Assembly (NCBI GenBank): GCA_900752535.1
Contig: CAADVV010000174.1
Coordinates: 1 to 19,036, forward strand
Reading direction: 5' to 3'
Origin: Bacteroidales bacterium
GTDB taxonomy: Bacteria > Bacteroidota > Bacteroidia > Bacteroidales > Muribaculaceae
Length of the DNA: 19,036 nucleotides
In this document: piece after piece, positions 14,180-19,036 of the stretch
How positions within the stretch are numbered: position 1 is the first letter of the stretch
Layout: the number at the start of each line of letters is the position of its first letter
Made by a program: the position numbers and the translations under genes
Notes under the pieces: generated by a model
Told to the model about the DNA's origin: nothing
Database searches by the model: none
Seen by the model: only the letters and a program-made list of their open reading frames with translations

Positions 14180-16150
14180 TCAGTCCATAAGAGCATCATC
14201 AGCTCCGTCAACGTGAACAGAGTCAAGTCGCTCAAACTCAGAGTTCTTCGAGACAAATTCAGGCACAGTCAACTTCATAAGCTTTACCATTTCTTCAATC
14301 ATCACGCGGTTTGCCAACCTTCCAAGATGACTAACAGCTTCAAGAGCGGCATCATATGAGTATTCACGGACGCGGGCGATGCGTATGCGTCTATGAGAAG
14401 TCGGGAGCGTATTCTCAGCCGAACTGAGCACTTCTTCATAGAGTTTCTCACCGGGACGCAGACCCGTGTATTCGATCTTAATATCTTTTTCAGGCTCAAG
14501 CCCGGCAAGTTCAATCATGCGCCGGGCAAGATCGGCGATCTTGACCGAACGTCCCATATCGAAAACAAAAATCTGAGTTCCGTCAGCCATGACAGCTGCC
14601 TCCATTACGAGGCGACAGGCCTCGGGGATTGTCATGAAGAAACGAGTTATGTCGGGGTGAGTAACAGTGACCGGACCACCCTTTGCAATCTGCTGCCTGA
14701 AACGTGGAATCACCGAACCGTTTGAGCCAAGTACATTACCGAAACGAGTGGTGACAAAGACCGTCTTGCCCTTGCGTCGGCCTTGTTCGAGACTTATTCC
14801 GAGTGACTGCACATATATCTCAGCCAGACGTTTGGTGCAACCCATGATGTTTGTCGGGTTAACAGCCTTGTCCGTTGAAATCATAACCATCTTTTCGACA
14901 TCATATTCAAGGCACTTGTCGGCGACATTACGGCTTTCGCCGACATTGACAGCCACAGCCTCGCAAGGATTCTCCTCCATCAGGGGCACATGCTTATAAG
15001 CCGCTGCGTGAAAAACAATCTGAGGCCTGAATGTGCTGAAAACATGTTCAAGTCGTTCAGTCTGACGCACATCGCCGATGACCGGGACAAAATCAAGCGT
15101 CGGGAAACGCTCCTCAAGCTCAAGTCGGATGTTATGAGTGGGTGTTTCGGCATTGTCGAAAAGAATCAGACGACCAACCCCGAACTCAGCCAGTTGACGA
15201 CATAATTCAGAGCCAATCGAACCCGCGGCACCGGTAACAAGAATTGTTTTCCCGGCAAATTCGGAGGCCACGTCTTTAAGCGGAATCTCGATTTCAGGAC
15301 GTCCGAGGAGATCTTCTATCTTAATCTCACGCACATTGTTGCGCATGAATCGCCCTCCTATAACCTCGTCGATTGTAGGCGCTAAAAGCACTTTCATAGA
15401 AGCGTCGGCGCAATCCTTGAAAAACGATGATTTCTGTTCCTGGCGGGCGTCCTCTTCGCGTGCAAACAATATACCTTTAATATAATTGCTGTGATTGAGC
15501 CGTATAAGGTCACGCACATTCTCGAAATTATAAACGTGAAAGCCCGCGATTATCTGATTGGTCGAAGATGCGCCTCGAACAATGAAACCTGCCATTTCGT
15601 AATGGGGAGACTGGGCCAGTCGCTTAACAAGCGCCACAGATTTATCGCCAATGCCGAAGACAAGTACACGGCCACGTTTCTCATAGCCGGAGATTCTTGT
15701 GCGGACCTGGTCATACAGAAGAATCATGATGACACGGGCACCGTTACATCCTACAAGCGCGACCATCAGGTCAAGCGTAAGGAGCAGAGCAATCTCAGAC
15801 CCACGGAGGTGCCTCAGATTGTCGAGCCAAGGCAGCGTGACTATCAGAAGACCCATGGCTGCCTCTTTTGTCAGTACGGAGCAGAGCAATGTCCCGACTT
15901 CGCGTATCGATGTGTGGCGGATGATGCAAAGGTATGTGCGCCAAAGCAGAAATGACAACGCCGAGACACAAGCCGCACCAAGCCCCCACGACAGAGGAAG
16001 TGATACGGAGCTGAACATGGTCTTGTTCCACAATGAGACCACTCCAAGAGAAATGAGCGAAGCCATTGTCGCTATCAGTACGTCCATCGTGAGGATGGCC
16101 CACTTGCTCAGATAACGGTCTAACAGCGAATGAATATTCCTAAAAGTCAT
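14180..16150 (-). CDS. membrane-bound nucleotide-sugar 4,6-dehydratase, WbpM/CapD/FlaA1 type
   Basis: Makes 4-keto-6-deoxy nucleotide sugars, classically from UDP-GlcNAc, for surface glycans. The 656 residues match the large WbpM-type class. Four hydrophobic helices lie in residues about 18-146; a first Rossmann domain starts VLVFGIGDKSVALVKRL (162-178); and the catalytic extended-SDR domain carries TGAAGSIGSEL (306-316), AAAYKHVPLME (381-391), STDKAVNPTNIMGCTK (425-440) and RPGEKLYEE (565-573). The usual Tyr of YxxxK is Met436 with K440 and S425, as in the S-M-K triad described for WbpM-type enzymes, so this is not a defect. It stands alone between an MmcQ gene and a PBP4 gene rather than inside a capsule cluster, which suggests a housekeeping glycan role (inference). 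ATG at 16148-16150; leader of about 110 nt. Confidence 0.92.
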   Translation of the reverse strand: MTFRNIHSLLDRYLSKWAILTMDVLIATMASLISLGVVSLWNKTMFSSVSLPLSWGLGAACVSALSFLLWRTYLCIIRHTSIREVGTLLCSVLTKEAAMGLLIVTLPWLDNLRHLRGSEIALLLTLDLMVALVGCNGARVIMILLYDQVRTRISGYEKRGRVLVFGIGDKSVALVKRLAQSPHYEMAGFIVRGASSTNQIIAGFHVYNFENVRDLIRLNHSNYIKGILFAREEDARQEQKSSFFKDCADASMKVLLAPTIDEVIGGRFMRNNVREIKIEDLLGRPEIEIPLKDVASEFAGKTILVTGAAGSIGSELCRQLAEFGVGRLILFDNAETPTHNIRLELEERFPTLDFVPVIGDVRQTERLEHVFSTFRPQIVFHAAAYKHVPLMEENPCEAVAVNVGESRNVADKCLEYDVEKMVMISTDKAVNPTNIMGCTKRLAEIYVQSLGISLEQGRRKGKTVFVTTRFGNVLGSNGSVIPRFRQQIAKGGPVTVTHPDITRFFMTIPEACRLVMEAAVMADGTQIFVFDMGRSVKIADLARRMIELAGLEPEKDIKIEYTGLRPGEKLYEEVLSSAENTLPTSHRRIRIARVREYSYDAALEAVSHLGRLANRVMIEEMVKLMKLTVPEFVSKNSEFERLDSVHVDGADDALMD

Positions 16151-16156
16151 AAGACG

Positions 16157-16178
16157 ATGCTTTCATTCAAGCATGAAA
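16157..16178 (-). repeat. two mutually exclusive small hairpins just upstream of the dehydratase start
   Basis: ATGCTT (16157-16162) pairs with AAGCAT (16169-16174). Alternatively TTTCAT (16161-16166) pairs with ATGAAA (16173-16178). The arms overlap, so only one can form. They lie 7 bp from the ATG, in the ribosome-binding region of the leader. Confidence 0.4.
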
Positions 16179-16262
16179 AGGTTTTTGGTTAAGAAATGCC
16201 GGTGCCTGGGTAAAGTTAGTGAAATAAGACATATTTCTCTTTTAGACGGCAATCATAAAGGG

Positions 16263-16298
16263 TGGCGCAAAGTTAATACTTTTTTTATAAAAGCGCCA
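16263..16298 (-). promoter_or_regulatory. -7 box of the dehydratase gene framed by an inverted repeat
   Basis: Minus-strand TAACTTTG (16268-16275) is a perfect -7 box. TGGCGC (16263-16268) and GCGCCA (16293-16298) form a perfect inverted repeat bracketing it and the spacer. No clear -33 is present. The repeat is placed like an operator; a terminator for the PBP4 gene is less likely because the loop is 24 nt and no U-tract follows. Confidence 0.6.
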
Positions 16299-16362
16299 TA
16301 TCCATTTTAATTCAATTCATATCTTCAACGCTATCATTCTCTCCATCAACGCCGTCATTCGG

Positions 16363-17793
16363 TTATTCGGTCGTTATATCGACTTCCGGCTCTACCCTGC
16401 CCTCCCGGGGTCCGAAAATTTCTTCGAGCATCGTCCCGAAAGCATTGCGCAATTGTGCACGCGAGCATTTGAATCCGTTGGCCATAAACACAACCACGTG
16501 TGTGGGAGTCCCGTCGGAAGCGATATGATAACCAGCATAGCTTTGAACACCCCTCATGCTTCCTGTCTTCAGCACAAGTGTACCGGGAATTTTTTTGTCT
16601 TTCATGAAGTTTCTGACTGTGCCCTCCTTACTGACGCGCGGGAACAGTCGTATATAGCTGCCGGCAACGCGGCTGTCAGCCATGGCCGTCAGCACTTCGG
16701 CCAGAAAACGCGGCGTCAGACGATTTGAGCGCGAGAGGCCACTGCCGTCTTCCACCACAATGCCATCCGTGTCAATCTCGAAATCGCCCCATGTGTCACG
16801 TTCTTCGGCAAGCGCGTCAGCACGTTTTTCGCCGGGCGCAAGCGTGCGAAGCATTCCCTCAGCCATCAGATTGTCACTACGAACCATCAGGCTGCGCATA
16901 ATGTCGACAAAGCGTGGCGAAAAATATGTCAACAGATGTCTTTCCTCCATATAATCTGTGTCGCCGCCATGCACATTTATTCCCTTTGACTCGAGGGCGC
17001 CTACAACATCAGCCTGAAGCGTTGAATAAGGCACAGGATTGGCCACGACCGCTGAACGCACACCGTGGCCTGTTACATGAAGTTTACGTTCATAGCGGCT
17101 GCGTGAGAGATGGCTACTGCGGCCTTCACCAACCGTAACCTCGAGATCAGGCGTGGAAGGCGTGGCCGTTGCCGAAGGCATCGATAGCGAGATACGGTTA
17201 TCGCGATAGTTGGCGCCAAAAAGCTCGGCGCCATACGGACATATCAGATCCTCGTCGCTCCATCCGGCCGGTACGCCCTCGGAGCCGTCAAAGTTTGACT
17301 CGTCAACTATAACGCGTCCGGCTACAGAGACGACTCCCAGACGAGACAATGCCGTGGCTATCGAATCAGGCAGCCCGCCGACACCCTTGAGATGTCGTGA
17401 CCCGAGAGTAGGATCACCATAACATTTTATAATGACATCTCCGTCAAGAACTCCGTCCGAGACATTTCCTCCGACATAAACCGCAGTCTCGAAGCGCTCG
17501 GCCGAATCACGCAAACTCAGGACAGCTGCTGTTGTCAGCGCCTTAGTCACACTGGCAGGCACATAGCGCGATTCAGCCCGGTTTGAGGCCACTACCTGAC
17601 CGGTCTGAAGGTTGCGGATATAAATACCGGCACAATCCTTTAGTATCGGAGGAACATCGGCAAACGGTTCGTCAGCGACGACTGGTTCGGCAGGCTCGGA
17701 AGCAGTGACAGATGCAGAAACGAGCAGAGCTACCAAAAGAGGTACTATAACCAAAACTGAAAGCCAAAGAGGGCTGAAAGAACTTTTTTTCAC
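16363..17793 (-). CDS. dacB: D-alanyl-D-alanine carboxypeptidase/endopeptidase, PBP4 type (peptidase S13)
   Basis: Periplasmic penicillin-binding protein that trims D-Ala or cleaves peptide crosslinks in peptidoglycan. I chose the GTG at 17791-17793 (476 residues): it gives MKKSSFSPLW then a 15-20 residue hydrophobic stretch, a clean signal peptide cleaved near TAS. The frame stays open to a TTG at 17845-17847, which would add 18 residues ahead of the signal; there is no in-frame ATG. Numbered from the GTG, the catalytic motifs are SVTK (S81, K84), SDN (306-308) and KTG (409-411). The long insertion between SxxK and SxN is typical of S13. GDVIIKCYGDPTL and RVIVDESNFDG are familiar PBP4 segments. 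It ends 212 bp upstream of the dehydratase gene and is divergent from the TetR gene. Confidence 0.92.
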   Translation of the reverse strand: MKKSSFSPLWLSVLVIVPLLVALLVSASVTASEPAEPVVADEPFADVPPILKDCAGIYIRNLQTGQVVASNRAESRYVPASVTKALTTAAVLSLRDSAERFETAVYVGGNVSDGVLDGDVIIKCYGDPTLGSRHLKGVGGLPDSIATALSRLGVVSVAGRVIVDESNFDGSEGVPAGWSDEDLICPYGAELFGANYRDNRISLSMPSATATPSTPDLEVTVGEGRSSHLSRSRYERKLHVTGHGVRSAVVANPVPYSTLQADVVGALESKGINVHGGDTDYMEERHLLTYFSPRFVDIMRSLMVRSDNLMAEGMLRTLAPGEKRADALAEERDTWGDFEIDTDGIVVEDGSGLSRSNRLTPRFLAEVLTAMADSRVAGSYIRLFPRVSKEGTVRNFMKDKKIPGTLVLKTGSMRGVQSYAGYHIASDGTPTHVVVFMANGFKCSRAQLRNAFGTMLEEIFGPREGRVEPEVDITTE

Positions 17794-17798
17794 AACTG

Positions 17799-17830
17799 CG
17801 AAGTTAGCCAATTCTTTCGAAACCACCAAA
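17799..17830 (-). promoter_or_regulatory. candidate promoter of the PBP4 gene
   Basis: Minus strand: TTTG (17827-17830), exactly 20 bp, then TAACTTCG (17799-17806), one mismatch from TAnnTTTG. Its predicted start would fall at or next to the GTG chosen for dacB, implying a leaderless or near-leaderless message and ruling out the TTG extension. Confidence 0.5.
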
Positions 17831-17886
17831 AGACAAAAGTTTTTCAAATATTTTCATAAAATTTAATAACAACGGGCTGTTTTCTT

Positions 17887-17905
17887 GAAATATTTCGTAC
17901 ATTTG
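17887..17905 (+). promoter_or_regulatory. promoter -7 box of the tetR-fabG unit with an overlapping palindrome
   Basis: TACATTTG (17898-17905) is a perfect -7 box 46 bp upstream of the TetR ATG. The -33 position is poor (GCTG at 18 bp). GAAATATTTC (17887-17896), a perfect 10-bp palindrome, sits in the spacer immediately before the box and could be the regulator's own operator. Confidence 0.6.
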
Positions 17906-17951
17906 CACGGCCATAAAAAGGAAGGGCCAGACCTAACAACACCAAAACGCA

Positions 17952-18545
17952 ATGGTTACGAAGACCCGCGACAAGCTCATAGAAGTGGCACGACAGCTCT
18001 TTGCCAGGAAAGGCATTGAGAACACAACTATGAACGACATCGCAAGCGCAAGCGACAAGGGACGACGGACCATTTATACTTATTTCAAGAACAAGCGTGA
18101 GATTTACAACGCTGTCATTGAGCACGAAAGCGAGCAACTTGTCAGCAGACTGCGCGCTGTCGTCAGTTCGGATGCCGAGCCGCAAGAAAAACTGAGGCTC
18201 TATCTTGAAACCCGTTTCGATATTGTTAACGAGGCCGTTCCGCTCAGCGAGAAGACGTTCCGCTCATTTTTGAGTCTGGACTTTCGCCGGGTCGACCGCA
18301 TACGTCGCCTTGCCATCTCGAAGGAGACCAAGCTATTTAATCAGCTTCTTGACGAAGGTGTCAGAGCCGGAGTCTTCGACCCGGAACAGGCAAAGTGTGC
18401 GCCGACTATGGAGACGGTGGTCTTCCAGGGCGTTGACTATAGTCACATACGCGGCAACTTTGCCGAGCTCGGGACAGACAGACAACGCCAGCGGAGACTC
18501 GTTATCGACTTCATGCTGAGAGGAATCATCCTTAAAAAAACATAA
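17952..18545 (+). CDS. TetR/AcrR family transcriptional regulator
   Basis: 197-residue one-component repressor-type protein. The N-terminal helix-turn-helix covers about residues 6-53: RDKLIEVARQLFARKG, then TTMNDIASASDKGRRTIYTYFKNKREIY, the classic TetR pattern with recognition helix near 38-47. The remaining helices form the ligand-binding and dimerisation domain, which is not conserved enough to name a ligand. It lies 23 bp upstream of fabG on the same strand, so the two are probably co-transcribed, suggesting control of fatty-acid synthesis or a response to acyl-CoA/acyl-ACP-type ligands (inference from context). A perfect -7 box with an overlapping palindrome precedes it. ATG at 17952. 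Confidence 0.9.
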   Translation: MVTKTRDKLIEVARQLFARKGIENTTMNDIASASDKGRRTIYTYFKNKREIYNAVIEHESEQLVSRLRAVVSSDAEPQEKLRLYLETRFDIVNEAVPLSEKTFRSFLSLDFRRVDRIRRLAISKETKLFNQLLDEGVRAGVFDPEQAKCAPTMETVVFQGVDYSHIRGNFAELGTDRQRQRRLVIDFMLRGIILKKT

Positions 18546-18568
18546 AATAATAGAAAAGAAAAAAGACA

Positions 18569-19036
18569 ATGAAACTTCTCGAAGGAAAAACCGCCCTCAT
18601 CACCGGCGCCGCCCGCGGCATCGGCAAAGCACTTGCCCTCAGATTTGCCGCCGAAGGTGCGAATATCGCATTCACTGACCTCGTCATTGACGAGAACGGT
18701 AAACAGACCGAACAGGAGATTGCTGCCCTTGGTGTAAAAGTCAAAGGCTATGCCTCAAACGCCGCCGACTTCGCCCAGACCGAAGCTGTCGTAAAAGAAG
18801 TGGTAAACGACTTCGGCCGTATCGACATTCTGGTCAACAATGCCGGTATCACCAAAGACGGTCTGATGATGAGAATGTCTGAGGCCCAGTGGGACGCAGT
18901 CATCGCAGTCAACCTCAAGAGCGCATTCAACTTCATCCACGCCGTGCTTCCCGTCATGATGCGTCAGCGCGGCGGTTCAATCATCAACATGGCATCAGTT
19001 GTCGGCGTTCACGGCAATGCCGGCCAGTCGAACTAC
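18569..19036 (+). CDS. fabG: 3-oxoacyl-[acyl-carrier-protein] reductase, partial (C-terminus beyond window)
   Basis: NADPH-dependent reduction of beta-ketoacyl-ACP in fatty-acid elongation. The open frame begins with ATG at 18569 and runs off the window edge after exactly 156 codons. Seen: TGAARGIGK (12-20), the cofactor glycine motif; DILVNNAG (86-93); the active-site Asn region VNLKSAF (114-120); catalytic Ser143 in NMASVVG; and Tyr156 of the S-Y-K triad, which is the last codon present, so the partner Lys would lie 4 residues further. About 90 residues are missing, judged by the usual 245-250. An A-rich stretch (GAAAAGAAAAAAGACA, ending before the ATG) serves as upstream region. The sequence fits FabG better than other short-chain reductases (GITKDGLMMRM), but a related SDR cannot be fully excluded from a fragment. 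Confidence 0.9.
   Translation, partial: MKLLEGKTALITGAARGIGKALALRFAAEGANIAFTDLVIDENGKQTEQEIAALGVKVKGYASNAADFAQTEAVVKEVVNDFGRIDILVNNAGITKDGLMMRMSEAQWDAVIAVNLKSAFNFIHAVLPVMMRQRGGSIINMASVVGVHGNAGQSNY

Noticed and set aside
17804..17857. 17-codon upstream ORF (ATG at 17855-17857, minus strand) ahead of dacB, as a leader peptide
   Set aside because: It is in a different frame, AT-rich, and its stop falls inside the candidate -7 box, so it would not be transcribed from that promoter. No attenuator structure seen.
17844..18185. 113-residue minus-strand frame opposite the TetR gene
   Set aside because: Overlaps the strongly supported TetR coding region antisense and has no domain.
1..19036. CRISPR array, tRNA/rRNA genes, insertion sequences or prophage genes
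   Set aside because: No regularly spaced repeats, no cloverleaf in any intergenic gap, no transposase or integrase frame, and no terminal inverted repeats flanking a gene block.

Overview
The window looks like a chromosomal piece of a Bacteroidales bacterium, with the Muribaculaceae a reasonable guess. The clues are the near-50% GC content, upstream boxes of the Bacteroidota type (TTTG, 19-21 bp, TAnnTTTG), A-rich sequence instead of clear Shine-Dalgarno sites, and several families typical of the order: PCMD and DUF4493 lipoproteins, a GT3 glycogen synthase, and a DUF3417-type glucan phosphorylase. I see no phage, insertion sequence, CRISPR array, tRNA or rRNA. Most of the window is ordinary core metabolism; the cell-surface operon at 985-6682 is the least understood part.

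Layout. 50-946 (minus) is meso-diaminopimelate dehydrogenase, a lysine and peptidoglycan precursor enzyme. 985-6682 (minus) is a tight four-gene unit, in transcription order: a large DUF4493 lipoprotein, two tandem paralogous predicted beta-barrel proteins, and a PCMD lipoprotein. Junctions are 7 bp apart, a 4-bp overlap and a 14-bp overlap. 6883-11190 (minus) is a glycogen unit: a eukaryotic-type GT3 glycogen synthase with a clear promoter, followed by a GT35 alpha-glucan phosphorylase, so synthesis and breakdown share an operon. 11342-12322 (minus) is a BASS-like transporter. 12503-13078 (plus) is an Fe/Mn superoxide dismutase with an intrinsic terminator, followed by a 94-residue two-helix membrane protein. 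13523-13909 (minus) is an MmcQ/YjbR protein. 14180-16150 (minus) is a membrane-bound WbpM/CapD-type nucleotide-sugar 4,6-dehydratase. 16363-17793 (minus) is a PBP4-type D-Ala-D-Ala carboxypeptidase. 17952-18545 (plus) is a TetR regulator, followed by fabG, which is cut by the window edge at its catalytic tyrosine.

Themes: the envelope (Ddh, the PCMD/DUF4493 locus, the sugar-nucleotide dehydratase, PBP4, and FabG for fatty acids) and carbon storage (glycogen synthase and phosphorylase). The glycogen pair and the four-gene surface unit are the two places where neighbouring genes plainly work together. No intergenic gap exceeds 300 bp; the longest (13910-14179) holds a promoter and a near-palindrome but no recognisable gene. 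Functional names rest on motif recognition by eye; no database search was run.
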